Source: Coptis chinensis
Taxonomy: Eukaryota; Streptophyta; Magnoliopsida; Ranunculales; Ranunculaceae
Reading direction: 5' to 3'
NCBI GenBank assembly: GCA_015680905.1
Contig: CM027377.1
Span: forward strand, 15,152,501-15,216,500
Length of the DNA stretch: 64,000 nt
Made by a program: the position numbers and the translations under genes. The notes below the pieces were generated by a model, which was not told where the DNA came from, did no database searches, and saw only the letters and a list, made by a program, of their open reading frames with translations. Each line of letters starts with the position of its first letter. The stretch's first letter is position 1. This document shows positions 22,231 through 34,621 of the stretch, one piece after another.

Positions 22231-23300
22231 TATATATCATTGAAATTTTAGATGTTAGAACCATTGATAAGAATGACACATAATTAGGAATCACTGACAG
22301 TTTAGGTACGTACAATTACTCTTGCCTAATCTTTAGGTAGGTACAATTACACTTTTAGGTAGGTACAATTACTCTTGCCTAATCTTTCACAAAACACAAT
22401 TAGATCATTACACCTTGTAGTTAATTTAAGTCCTCATTCGAAGAACTAGCAAGTTCACGACACTTGGCTACCGATGGAATGTTCATTCCACACAGGATTA
22501 CCCCACACCAATTAATTATACCAACAAGGCAAGTGGCAGGACAAGAACCATAAAATGGTCTTAAATTTCCATGCTTAATCCCTTTTCAACTAAACACTTT
22601 TAGCCTAACAGAAAGCACGATAGCTACCATACAAATCCAGATGCTAAGCAAATTCTAACTCAGAAGGAAAAACGAAAAATCTTAATTAGCATGATTTAAC
22701 TCAGTTGAAAATGAGACATATCAAAATAGAACTACAAGTCCCCTTAATTCAGACATTCATGCACCCCAGTGCTAGAATTCCATTGCCTTTCTGAGGTAAG
22801 AACAATGATCAATTTGAAGATGCAGTACGTGTTGGTTCATATGTGATTGATTCTTTGAATTGAGACTTATATGTAGGCAAGGAAGATGTCTGATCTTCCT
22901 GCCCGATTACAGATTTCATTTCAGAAAGTAGATCTATAAATCATACTGTACTTTAGTGATCAACATCTTGAAAAATCAAGTGACAACCATTTAGTGGTGT
23001 ATGTAAACTGACTAAAATCAATCTTAGGAATTTCGTGGCAAATTTCAAAATGACTAGCATTATGAATGATTAGTATGAACAAATTGAACAGCATCTATTT
23101 TCAGTTATGAAGATCACAGAACTTCTTGAAAGCGGTTCCTTTCTTTTCCCCTCTGAAATACTACTAAGTTTTGCTAAATGCTTAATGCTCCAAAAATAAG
23201 TTACTCTTGTAATACTGGGCCTTGAGACCTAAGCCTTGGACCAAATTAAACGAGTAAACTAAAGCCCAAAACACAAGACTACAAGACCCCTGGTACTTTT
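22231..23300. other. Intergenic; short direct repeat only
   Basis: Three copies of AGGTA(C/G)GTACAATTAC lie at 22303-22372, two of them followed by TCTTGCCTAATCTTT. No coding sequence or known element was seen in the rest. Confidence 0.55.
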
Positions 23301-23423
23301 CAAGACCGAAAATATCGATATATCATTGATATATTTCGGGTTTTGAGGTACCCGATATGGAAATAATCTAAGATATCAGTTAGATATATTGACCTTTTTC
23401 AAACCGATATATATCTTATTTTT

Positions 23424-23516
<93 letters not shown>

Positions 23517-23690
23517 CCACATTGTAAATTAATTCAAGCAAAATCATGGACTTAAAAGTTGAATTAAGGGCTAACCAATATATTTGATATATATCGATAG
23601 ACTTTTTGACTAATTTTGTTGATTATTAACCGATATTCCCAATATATCAATATCTATCAGTATATCGGTAAAGCTGTTCTCGGTCCGATT
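23301..23690. repeat. GATATATC-rich repeat, family member 1
   Basis: Starts CAAGACCGAAAATATCGATA, very like the start of the element at 38706 (CAAGGCTGAAAATATCGG). It shares the GATATATTTCGG and GATATGGA motifs. A right end was not fixed. It encloses the AT microsatellite. Confidence 0.6.
23427..23515. repeat. (AT)n microsatellite, 89 bp
   Basis: Uninterrupted alternating AT, within a GATATATC-rich repeat that may have seeded the expansion. Confidence 0.97.
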
Positions 23691-23699
23691 TTTACCAGT

Positions 23700-23830
23700 T
23701 CTTATAGTAACCGTAGACTGAACCGATAGACTCGGTTTTCTAAAAGTCTAAACCAAAACCGAACTGAATTTGAACAAAAACCGAGATTAAACCGAACTGA
23801 ATATGTTTGGTGTTCGTTTCAGTTTGGGCC
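23700..23830. repeat. AACCGAACC-rich repeat fragment
   Basis: Recurring ACCGAACTGAA and AACCGA words. A similar, longer stretch is at 30675-30850, flanking the other side of the same MITE/LINE block. Confidence 0.5.
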
Positions 23831-24261
23831 TTACCATTTGGGTCTTCTCTCAAGCTTCAAATTGAAGCATATATGGGCCTACTGATTACCAGCTAAGTGA
23901 ATTTTAATGAATATATTGAATAGTATTGATGTCAATTTAGGCACGTTGGCAAGTTATAACCTCAGTCACAATAATAAAGTATTTAAGTGCTCAATAACAT
24001 GAACCATTTAGCCAAAAAAATAATAGTAATAAAAAATCTCTAAAATTTGGGGAGGGATAAAGCCACTCCCATTAGAGCCACTCAAGTAAAGTAATAAGTT
24101 CTTTTAATGGCTGCCTTAGAGCACCACCAAGGAGCTGCTTAAAGCACCACTAGGAGACATCCTACTAAAACCACTCGGAAGCTCAAAGCTCCACCTTTTC
24201 TCTTCGCTAAGCACCCTCTTCTCTCTCTCTCAGCTCCTTCTGTGAGAACTTATCCTCCCTT

Positions 24262-25730
24262 ATGGAAACACCTAAAGAAACCGATATGGTTCATCTTGAG
24301 CAAGATTTCAACAACAAACTCACAATACCAGCTCTCGCGAGCACCACGACCGAGCTACTTGACTCGCTATGGGTTTTCGTAGAGCAGGAATCAAGACTCC
24401 TCTTAGCTGCTAAAGTCCTTTCTAAGGCCTCTTTGAACCCAAAAACCATGAATGTCTCCATAAAGAATGCGTGGAGTTTAACACCCATTCTATCTATAAC
24501 GTATGTGGGTAACCAAATATTCTTAGCAAAATTTGTTTGCTCTTAAGATCTCGAAGCAATTCTGAAGCGAAGCCCTTGGGTCGTTCTCAAAAACCTTCTC
24601 ATCTTGAAGAAATTGGACCCTCTCATACCCACCAAGGAATTGAGTTTTGAGAAAGCACTCATTTGGGTACAACTGCACCATCTCCCACAAGGTCTAGTTT
24701 CAAGAGAAGCCACTAAACATTTTGTACTGCGGGGCGCGGTAGTGAGAATCGAAAACACACCTACTCATAACACACAACACAGAACCGAACTTTCACTAGG
24801 ATCAAGGTTTGGGTAAGTGTTGATCGACCTCTCACCATCTACACCAAGACTAAAAATCCTAGAGGTGGAGAGGCCATCTGCATCTTTTTCTCTTAAAAAG
24901 CAGGTTTGATATGTTTCAAATGTGCGTGACTTGGGCACCAACAAGAAAGTTGTCGGTTTACAGAAGGCATGAATATTCCAACAGGAGCTCTGTCCTTCAT
25001 GGTTGTTGATACTCCAACTCCCAACTCTTGGAAGCAAAGCTATGTAAAACAATCTTCTTCCCCTTCCAATGTCCACATCAGCCAGGCAAGTCCAGAACCA
25101 GAATTACTTTTGGGAACTTTGCCAGGACCATCGCCGCTAGTACCAAGGAACATCTTACCAGCTCTGGAAGAAGAAGCAGCGCACATTAGTGCAAACATGC
25201 AACTGGTGCAGAATAATAGATCCCCCTTTTACCCAGGAAATAAAACCTCGTACGAGACTCGTTTACCAAGAACAACTAAAAATTCGGCGTTGTCAGTCTC
25301 CACAACGACTACTTTGGATGAGGTGTCGAAATCTCCTGGTTCCTGGAAAAAAGAAAAGTAGTCGATGGATAAACACACCTACAACTGCTGAGGACAGCTC
25401 TTTAGGGCCCATTACTAGAGCCCAAAATTCAAACGTGGTCCTTGTTAGTAGCTCCTCTAAGGCCCTTTATTCCATGTGCTAAAAGACACCTAGAAAAAAG
25501 CCCACAAGACTATGAGCCAAGCAACAACTCGTCTCTCGGTACCCCATCTCTCTCTAGCCCTTACTCTTATGACACCGTCCCAAGCTCTCAATCCCCCGCC
25601 GCACCAAACAATATTTTCATCTTCACCACCCCACCACCAAAAAAAATTCTATCGGCTCCACATAAAGGCCGGTCTAGCTCTTTTAGTACCTTCAACATCC
25701 CGATGTCCCTTTCACATGTGGTGATGTAAA
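24262..25730 (+). pseudogene. LINE ORF1 (DUF4283-like, CCHC), degenerate
   Basis: Begins METPKETDMVHLEQDF at 24262, with a DUF4283-like stretch: KNAWSLTPILSITYVGNQIF, SPWVVLKNLLILKKLDPL, ALIWVQLHHLPQGLVSREA. A CCHC knuckle CFKCA*LGHQQESC at about 24907-24952 keeps all four ligands but has a TGA between the second Cys and the His. A low-complexity Ser/Pro-rich tail continues to about 25730. Stops at 24544, after GSRFG near 24815, and in the knuckle, plus frameshifts, remove function. In active LINEs this protein binds the element RNA; that role is known from the family. Confidence 0.82.
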
Positions 25731-26518
25731 GTATGGAGGTGCACACTTGGCACTGCTTGAGCTAGTTATCAAGGCGGTTCCAGCAATAATTGTGAGCACA
25801 AACAATACCGACACAAAGGAGGAACCCAAGATTTGGTTTAGCGATGCCCAATGAGGAGGAAAAGCTTCCTCCGGAGGTAATTCTAAATTTCCTTTTTAAT
25901 CATGATAATTTGAAACCTCAACTATCACTATGCCTATTTTTTGTTTATGATTTCTATTTTAATCGAAAATATTTCCTGGAAAAAAAATGTTCTAGACATT
26001 ACGAATTACGAAGTATCAGGAAAAATTGTTGCATGCCCCTTTTATCTCTAAGCTGGGAACTTTGGAAAACGTGTTGAAATTTTTGATAGAAATTGTTAGT
26101 GACAAAGAAATAGAGAACTACTGCTTCATTTATCCATATGCTTGCATGATGCTACCTATTATATGTCATGACAAACTCTTCCCTAATGTTAGCATGAACC
26201 GTTATGTTAGCAGTCCTATGTTTTCTAGACATGGTAGCAACCATAATATGAATCTTGCTTGTTCTAACATCACCCCGCACCTTGGTGAAAATTGGCATGC
26301 TCTTTTGGTTTTCATTACCACCCACACCTTGCTGCACCTATTTAATATTGTGCACACCACCTATTTAATATTGTGCACACCACTAGTAATTTTAATTTTA
26401 ATTTTAATTGTTATTGTTACATGACTTTCCTTTTAGATAGTTGGGTTTGGTTTTTATCTCATTCCTTGCAGTCTGTGTTCTTTCTTTTGGCAGCGAGCTC
26501 AAGGTCGGCTCCCCGCCA

Positions 26519-29500
26519 CTACCAATAAGTATCTTTGTTTGGAATTGTCGTGGAAGCGGAAAGTCCACGACAATTCAAGAACTCCAAACCCACATTCGAA
26601 CTCTTACTCCTAACATTTGTTTCCTCTCTGAAACAAAAACGGATACGTCCACTAGTTTCAAGCGTTTCTCTCTCCTTTGCTTTTCGCACTCTCATTCTGT
26701 CCCTTCCACCGGCCGTAGTGACGGCTTATGGTTGGGTTGGAATTCCTCTCTTGATCTCAAAATCCTTTTCTCTTGTGAACGTTACATAGCGGCTCTTGTT
26801 AAGAACCACCCCAACGACACTCACTGGCTATGCACTTTTGTGTATGGTCATCCGGACCATTCGTGTAGACTGAAGCTCTGGAATAACTTCTTAGATTTGG
26901 CTGCCAACCATGTCATTCCCTAGCTTATTGTAGGGTACCTATATGAAATCACTTGTCAAGCTGAGAAATCTGGTAGCGCACCTTTTAACCCAATCCATGC
27001 TGCCCATTTCGTGGACTTTATATTTGATGCTGATTTCATGGATCTAGGGTATGAAGGTGTTCCTTTCACTTGGACCAACAAAAGATTCAAGAATAATGGA
27101 GATGAGCTTGTCAAGAAACGTCTCGACAGGGCTATCATCAATTCTGACTAGCGAACCTTATTTCCAAATGCCCGCACCACAAATTTGCCCATCATCAGGT
27201 CGGACCATGGCCCTATCATGGTCTATCTACATCCTCCACCAACCACTACCCCAAAACTGTTTCACTTCCAATCCATGTGGTCCTCATCTCCATACTGCAA
27301 AGTCATCATTAACAACTCTTGGAGAGATGACTTTCGGGGTTTTTGTGCTTAACGCTTTTCTCAAAAGCTAAACGGGCCAAGAAAAATCTAAAGAACTGGA
27401 ATAGAATTTTTTTCAGCAACATCCACTCCACGATTAAAAAATCTGCATGAAGAGATCAAGACTTGTCAACAAAATCAATATTATGATATCATGATGGAGA
27501 ACAAGTTACAAGAAGACTTGGAACAACCTATTACATCTTGAAGAGAAACTTTGGAGGGATAAGTCTAGAGATACCATTCTCCACTGTGATGGTACCAACT
27601 CCCGTTACTTTCACATGACCACTGTTGTGCGAAGAAACCGCATAGCCATTAATAAGATCCGAGACAATAATGGGAACTGGGTTGAAGGAAGAGAGAAAAT
27701 TAGCAACACCATTGTGGAGCATTTCAAAAACACTTTTATCTCATTAAAACCCGATATACATATCGAGGAGTTGCACATCATCGAGCCGATCATCTTCGAG
27801 GCAGATAACCATGACATTACTCGAGAAGTCACTATTGAAGAGATTCGAGATGCTTTATTCTCGATGGACCCACACAATTCCCCTGGACCGGATGGCTTAA
27901 CTCCCTTGTTCTACCAAAAATACTGGGACATCATCCACTTGGACCTCCCACACATGGTGAAGAGCTTTATAAATTCTGACCACCTCATTAGGGAGCTTAA
28001 CCATACTAACATAGCCCTCATCCCCAAGATCCAAGGCCCAAAAAATCTCAATCAATTCCGTCATATCAGTTTATGCAATGTTAGTCTTAAAATCATCACT
28101 AAGATCTTGGCGAATCACCTCAAACCTCTTCTCGACATGATTATCTCTCCTTCCCAGAGTGCTTTTATCAAAGGGAGACAAATTTTTGACAACATTATTT
28201 TAGCACATGAAGTCATTAGGACTCTCAAAAAAAAAAAAAAAAAAAAATGAGCCTTTGGATGCATGGCCATCAAGCTTGATATGAGCAAAGCTTTCGATCG
28301 GGTTGAGTGGGGTTTCCTCTTGGAAACTCTTGAAGCCTTTGGTTTTTGCCAAAAGTGGAGGAATTAGATACACCAATGCATTTCCACTACATCGTTCTCC
28401 TTCAAGCTAAATGGATCTCCCTTCGGGTTTTCTAAAACGAAAAAGAGGCATTAGACAAGTAGATCCGGCCTCTGTTGCCTTTCCTCTTCATTATTTGTGC
28501 ACAAGTTCTTTCTAGACTCCTTGCCAAGGCTGAAGCAGAAAAGCAGATTCACGATGTTAAAATAAGTCGGACTGACATCCCTATGTCTCACCTCCTTTCT
28601 GCAGATGACATCTTCATTTTTTGTAGGGCCAATATAGCGGAGTCTCACCACTTAAGGGATATCCTTGACATCTTCAAAAAAGTCTCTGACCAAGAGGTTA
28701 ATTTTCAAAAATCTAGCATCTTTTTTAGTAAGAACACTCATCACAAGCACCAAAGGATGGTCAAGAAAATCCTCAAGATCTCCAAATGTATTACTTTTGA
28801 TAAGTATTTTGGAGCACCTCTCATCCTAAATAGAAAAGGTACACAAGATTTCAATGAAGTCACAACCAGAGTGCTCAATAGAATGGAAGGATGGCGAGCG
28901 AAACTTCTCTCTTAAGCAGGAAAGGTGACCCTCGTAAAAGCAATTACCTCGGTCATATAGTCATACCTTATATCAGTCTTCCCTCTACCAGTTGCAACAT
29001 GCTCCAGACTGGACTCTTTGAATAGTAATTTTTTTTGGGGGCAGAATGAGAATAATGCAAACAAGACACACTTTAACTGTTGGAAAAAAATATGTCAACC
29101 CAAGTCCCTGGGTGGACTAGGTACTAGACTTGCGTCAAACCACAACATAGCTGTGTTGGCCAAACTCCTTTGGAGGCTCATCAAAGAACCGGAGAAACAA
29201 TGGGCTTCTAGCCTAATCAAGAAATATGCGCCAAGAACCCCCATTTTGAGAGCAAAATGTCCAAGAAATGCCTCAAAAATATGGAAAGGCATTATAAAGG
29301 CTTGAACTGAAATCCTTCCAAATATGTGCTGGCATATATATTGGAAATGGAGCTGAGATTGATATTTGGCTGGACCCCTGGATCCCCACCTTAATTACCT
29401 ACTCTTAAACCTATTGGGCCACCACCCATATCAAATCACTATTGTTTCGTGGTAGACCTTATTGACCCTACACACCATACCTGCAATGTTGGGGTTATAA

Positions 29501-30172
29501 ATGACATTTTCATCAAATCGGTCGCTAAAGAAACCCTCAAGATACCCCTAAGCCATAATACCCATGAAGATACCATCAGGTGGTTGGGGGAAAAAGATGG
29601 CCAACTTACTGTCAAATCCGTGTACAAGTTCCTCAATCGAAATCTTGGTGATAGTAAAGGTAACGAGCATAGCTTATGGAACTATATTTGGCACATCAAC
29701 ACTGCATAATGTGTGAAGCTATTTTTATGGAAAGCTATCAGAAATGCGCTCCCCATAAGACAGAACTTGAGGAGTCGAAACTTCAATTTGCCCAAGATGC
29801 AACAATCAGGTCGAATCCACTGACCATGCTCTCTTCCATTTTTCAGTGATCAGGAATATTTGGTATGTATCTGCCCTTGGTATCAGAATTGAGTATTGGG
29901 ACCAAGGACACGACAGAGCTGGAGCCGCAGACCCAGAAGAGGCAGAGGCCTGAGCCATCCAGGGAGGACTAGAGTTGGTGAGCCAACTGCAGATAAAGAA
30001 GGTGGCAATACTAATGGACTGTCAGAATTTAGCTGCAATTTTGAAGTGTAGAGAGACTACACTTTCATGGGGAGCGACTAGTGTTGCCTACCGACATTTA
30101 CGCTTTTTGGCTCAATTGGATGATTGTAATTTTTATTACATCGGTAGAAACAACGAACATAGTAACTCATAG
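26519..30172 (+). pseudogene. LINE ORF2 (endonuclease, RT, RNase H), degenerate
   Basis: The endonuclease begins ISIFVWNCRGSGKS (about 26528) with ICFLSETKTD (catalytic Glu) and, after a stop at 26921, GVPFTWTNKRF, KKRLDRAIIN and RSDHGPIM (the catalytic Asp-His pair). RT follows: PGPDGLTPLFYQKYW, LNQFRHISLCNVSLKIITK, SQSAFIKGRQIFDNI, then a 21-A tract (28227-28247) that breaks the frame, then [15 protein letters not shown] and the catalytic SADDIFIF (about 28602). Further on are zf-RVT remnants and RNase H with GGLELVSQLQ and DCQNLAAIL, ending near 30172. There are many stops and shifts. RNase H at the C-terminus matches the plant L1 subgroup with RVT_3. Confidence 0.9.
28227..28247 (+). repeat. 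21-nt A tract inside the LINE RT
   Basis: Lies where relatives encode a Lys-rich segment before [16 protein letters not shown], so it probably arose by slippage in AAA/AAG codons. It shifts the frame into TGA. Confidence 0.9.
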
Positions 30173-30674
30173 TATAGCTAGTAGAGGTAGGGTGGAGCCA
30201 CCGTGTACTCTTTGTCTAGACCGTGCCTCGGCGAGGTCATTAGTAGAATTATGTATGTGTTGTAATCTTAGGGAGCCTTCCTAGTTTGGTTTGCCCCCTT
30301 TTGCTCACAAAAAAAAAATAGAGCCACTCTCAAAACGTACAAGGTCATATGACTCACAACTCATCCTACCAGTTGAATTAATGGCTGATATTTTGTAGAT
30401 ATGATCTCCCCACTATGAATAACATGCTCACCAAATTTTGGCTAATTCAAATATGTCTAACCTAAGTAAATGTTATTATGAAATCGAAAAAATATTGACC
30501 GTTAGATAAACGTTCAAAATTGAACAATAGTTTTCGGGTTAGACATATCCAAATAGGGTGAAATTTTGTGGGCATGCATGCTATCCATTGTGAGGAGATC
30601 ATATTTACAAAAAATCGAGTCTTAATTCAATTTGTAAATCGATGGAGTGCCTCTATCCCTCCCCTATATATATA

Positions 30675-30850
30675 GCACCCGGTTCGGTTCAGTTTATATC
30701 GGTTAATCGAACCCCCAAATCGAAAACCGAACCTAACCAGTTGGTTTTGTCTTTTGATAATCGAAAACCGAACCGAAAAAGTTAAAAACCATTAATTTCA
30801 CCCGATTTGACTCGGTTCGGTTAAGTTTTCCGGTTCTTTTTAACATCCCT
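30675..30850. repeat. AACCGAACC-rich repeat
   Basis: CGGTTCGGTTCAGTTTATATCGG, read in two parts, with ACCGAACC and CGGTTCGGTTAAGTTTTCC in opposite orientation, gives an inverted layout. This resembles small non-autonomous DNA elements, but no ends were fixed. Confidence 0.5.
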
Positions 30851-31092
30851 ATATACCATATTTCTGATATATAACCATATAACCATATATCGATATTTTG
30901 ATTGTTTCACCAAAAAAATTGATATCACTTATATACCCGATATATCGATATAGACCGATATATTTTGGTTTTGGGGGGTTTGATATATCGGTGGATAATT
31001 TTGATTGTTTCACCAAAAAATTGATATCACTTATATATCCGATATATCAATATAGACCGATATATTTTGGTTTTTAGGGTTCGATATGAAAA
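30851..31092. repeat. GATATATC-rich repeat, family member 2, with ~101-bp tandem duplication
   Basis: A block starting TTTTGATTGTTTCACCAAAAAA with GATATCACTTATATA and GACCGATATATTTTGG occurs twice, about 101 bp apart (from ~30897 and ~30998). It ends near ATTGGGCCTTG, like the right end of the element at 39099. Confidence 0.65.
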
Positions 31093-33448
31093 AATTGGGC
31101 CTTGCCAATTTTAAGATTTTAGATGCATGCTTTAAAATCCACTTCAATTATACATTGTTAAGGAATAAGCCAAACTTTATGTATTCCGTTCTATTTGAGT
31201 ATCCGACTTCTCCTCTAACTCTATGTGACTCGATACAAAATACAACACAATCGATAGCTAACGTTTTTTTCACAATATGCAATTTTGCTTCCTTTCCACA
31301 GCTAAAACCAATTTCTGCTTACCTAATTCCCATGACTAACCATTGAGAGTATCTGTAAGATTAATAGTTCAACTATCTAACTCTAAATACTTTTAGAATA
31401 AAGGCATAGACTATTTAGAACGATACAAGTCAATAGGATTTTTTAAAGAACATGTGCATATTATCCATATAGATAGTTATATTCTATTCTCTAGGTTACC
31501 TTACCCTGAAAAATTAATACAAATCCTGCAGTTGACTTTTACTTCTACTAGGAAGGTCTGCCACAAAAAAATTACATTAAACAATGTTTCTTCGAAAAAA
31601 AACAAAAGAATTTTGTAAAGGAAAAAGAATAACCCATCTATGCCCACCAGCTATCATTCCAAGCTGTAAAAGGGCAAGCGTTAAGAATTACGACGATTAT
31701 TCAATCAGTGTCAATTGGCAAATGTGGATATATACTGTAGTGATAGTGACATTTATAAGAAAATACAAATATAAGATAGTGAAGTTGTGAAGGCATATAA
31801 AAAAAAGGCACATACTAAATTATTTCTTTTGTAAATGACAAAAACTAAATTAAAATTAAATAGTTTAAGGGAATTAAAAAGAAAAAAGTAGTGACTTTTG
31901 AATTATGGTATATATGTTAGGGAAAGACTTTGTCGTCGCCCGTACAAGTGGAATGCGCTAGTTGGGTAAATATATTCGATGATGTATAAGCTAGTGATTT
32001 TTTTTTTTTTTTCTGACTTCTACTGTATATGAAGCAAATAAAAAAAGACAAATTCTCTAACTTGTTTTAAAAGTTCTACGATTGGAAACTACCTTCAGGT
32101 TTATCAAATATCACCTTAGTTGTTTCTTTATTAGTAAGCTTAAGCATTAAGATTAATGCAATTATAGGCAAGCAAAAAATTAATTCCCTGGCTTGTATCA
32201 CAAATCGTGCGAAATATAGATGGTGATTAAACAATGCAATGTACCACACGAAACACGTACGTATTGCCCGACTAATTGGGGTTCTTTATCGTATTTATAC
32301 GCAACATTAAAAATGTATTACTATCCAAGAAAGCTATAGCTATGCAAAATTACAGACTATAATGTATTACTATCCAAGAAACCTTATAGAGTGATCACAA
32401 GGTGATGATGTGAGCAGGGACACACTCATCCTAAATCAATAAAGATATTAATAAGCACATTATATTTCAAGTTCAATTGTTTACACATCTTATATATTCT
32501 TTCCACAAAAAAAGAAGAATTAAGAGAAAGATGTATAAAGAAGCAAAAGAATGCAACTACTTGACTCATTCCATGTGTTTATGGAATCCCAATCAAATCA
32601 ATTTATATCTCAAAAATACCAATCGTCATCATATACATTTTTGGCAAAAAATTCATCATAGTGAATGCAATTGGTCGTGTTCTTTACACCCAACCTATCG
32701 TTGCAAAGGTGAACCACGACAACCAAACCACACGTACGTGTTACACTCCACAATTTCGTGTTATATATGTGCCGAACCCAACCATATTATCTTGGTAATT
32801 TTGATATGTTTTCTTCGATGATTCTTATAAATGATAGTGATCACCCGCGGCCTCCTTAACTTCATGACCTTGTCAACTAACATTGTGACCAAAAAAATGA
32901 CAAAGCTATATCTATTCAACTAATAATTATAATCATAAATATCAAAACTGCACACTCAAGAGATAATATAATGAGATTAGGTATGGTATTTCGTTTTGTA
33001 TAGCACAAATAGCAAAGATAGCTCACATTTCTGCCATTCACTTTTGTAAGTATGTTTCCACTTAAATCAATCCAAAGCTATCTTCTTTCTCTAAAAGGGA
33101 AAAGTAATAACGATATGATACCTTATTCTTATGTGATAAACTAGGGACTTATATAAGAGTGAACATAGATAAGATTAGCCTAACTATACTCTAATACAAA
33201 GAAAGGTCCATATATCGTGTTTCCAGGAAATGATATATATGTTAATTCATAAGTATTTTTAACTACGAAATAAGCAGATCTTTTAAGTAGTTGTATCTCA
33301 CTTTGGATAAATCGTGTTGATTAATTTAAAATTTGTCGGTATGTATAATGCAGCTAGAGAATAATACCTTCTTGGATTTACAACAACATCTCTATCATAA
33401 TCATTGAATGAAGTTTAATGAATACATATAGTCTTGCAATCATGTATC
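31093..33448. other. AT-rich intergenic DNA
   Basis: I see no coding region, RNA gene or known element. Short frames at 31086-31346, 31584-31790 and 32477-32821 have AT-driven composition and no motif. Confidence 0.5.
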
Positions 33449-33830
33449 TTTTTTTTGAGCTAAGGTGAACAATTTGTATTAATGTGAAGGAAATTAAAAG
33501 GGTTACACAGAGTATGTACATGAGTACAAAATAGGCTCTGGCTCTCAAACCAAATGGGACCTAGTTTACAAATCGCCAGTAGCTCCTGTTCGGCACCTTC
33601 CATGATTTGAGCCATGGAGTTTTACCTTCAAACAAAAATAACTCATTTGTGTCCATGAAAGTTGCTATATTCGCTGCCTTATCCGCAGAGAAATTAGTTT
33701 CTCGCCACATTCATATTATCATGAATGACTCAGCTTCATCCTTGCTTTGTTCCATCTCTTTGTCATGCTCCATGGCACTTTGTCGGTACCAAAGGCGATC
33801 ACCGCTGCTCGACTATCTGATATTCGACCC
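33449..33830 (-). pseudogene. LINE 3' tail: RNase H end plus poly(A)
   Basis: On the minus strand, MWRETNFSADKAANIATFMD and then WRFVN end at TAG (33561-33563). The pattern WRETNFSADKAAN is the end of a plant LINE RNase H domain (His/Asn-Ala-Asp near the C-terminus). A ~105-bp 3' UTR follows and ends in eight A's at 33449-33456. The 5' part is missing. No target duplication was found. Confidence 0.75.
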
Positions 33831-34386
33831 AAATACTTTCCACTACCTTGGTGTTAAATATGTAAAGTACACATTTACAGTTTTTGTGACAATTAAGTTT
33901 TCAAAGTTTGCTTTGCTTAAATGATTTAGGCCGGCCTAGCTACCAGCTCAATCAAGTGACTACACTCTTTCACGATGATGCTAAACTACTGAAGAACCAC
34001 ACTTTACTACAAAACTACGACTTGGTGGTAGATAAAATCTCGAAATTGAAGAAATTTTGATAGCTAAAAAACGTACTAGTGTTCTGAAAATTTCCTCACT
34101 AGTACAAACATGCTTCAACTATATACTCTTGAAATATTTGATTTATCCCATCTCAATAAATTGAAAACTGAAATTTTTGCTAGATGCAGAAAAGGCAAAA
34201 CCAATCTTTTTTTAACCAATATTCATATATTCAGAGGCAAAAAGAAAAAAAAAATGTACATGTATATCTAAACAACAATACAAATATTCAAAAGTAATTT
34301 GAAATCAAATTTATAGCAATTGATACACATTTAATATTTAATTTAGTCTATGAATAACATCGTGCATAAACCAACTGAATTGTGGT
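33831..34386. other. AT-rich intergenic DNA
   Basis: Nothing recognisable between the LINE tail and the MITE target site. Confidence 0.5.
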
Positions 34387-34395
34387 ATAAAATTA

Positions 34396-34612
34396 GGGTT
34401 AACTAGTATTACTCCCCACTAGATGAGCCAATTAGGATTTCTCCTCTACTAGATGGGAAATTAGGGTCTCCCCCTCTAAATACACAAAAAAAAAAAGTCA
34501 AAGTGGGTTGACCGAAATTTTTTCATACAGATTTGAGAGAGACCTAATTTCCCATCTAAATGAGAAGAAATCCTAATTGGCTCATCTAGTGGGGGGTAAT
34601 ACTAGTTCACCC
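34396..34612. mobile_element. MULE-type MITE, copy 2 (217 bp)
   Basis: GGGTTAACTAGTATTAC at the left and GTAATACTAGTTCACCC at the right, with an exact 9-bp duplication ATAAAATTA at 34387-34395 and 34613-34621. Both arms carry CTAGATGAGCCAATTAGGA and TAGATGGGAAATTAGGGTC, giving inverted repeats of about 90 bp around a short A-rich loop. It is the full version of the 17062 copy. Confidence 0.95.
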
Positions 34613-34621
34613 ATAAAATTA

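Larger units (their letters stand above)
24084..30318 (+). mobile_element. L1-type LINE, near full length, 6235 bp
   Basis: TAGAGCCACTC (11 bp) flanks it at 24073-24083 and 30319-30329, a target duplication typical of LINE insertion. The 3' end is a short A tract (30309-30318). It carries ORF1 (DUF4283-like plus CCHC knuckle) and ORF2 (endonuclease, RT, zf-RVT, RNase H), both damaged. It inserted into a foldback MITE. Confidence 0.93.
24049..30664. mobile_element. Foldback MITE split by a LINE
   Basis: The left end GGGGAGGGATAAAGCCACTCC and the right end, reversed, GGGGAGGGATAGAGGCACTCC are inverted repeats. Inside the right part (30395-30620) two arms pair: ATGATCTCCCCACTATGAAT against its near-reverse complement, and a shared GGTTAGACATAT. 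Without the LINE and its duplication the element is about 380 bp. No convincing target duplication was found at the outer ends. Confidence 0.75.
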
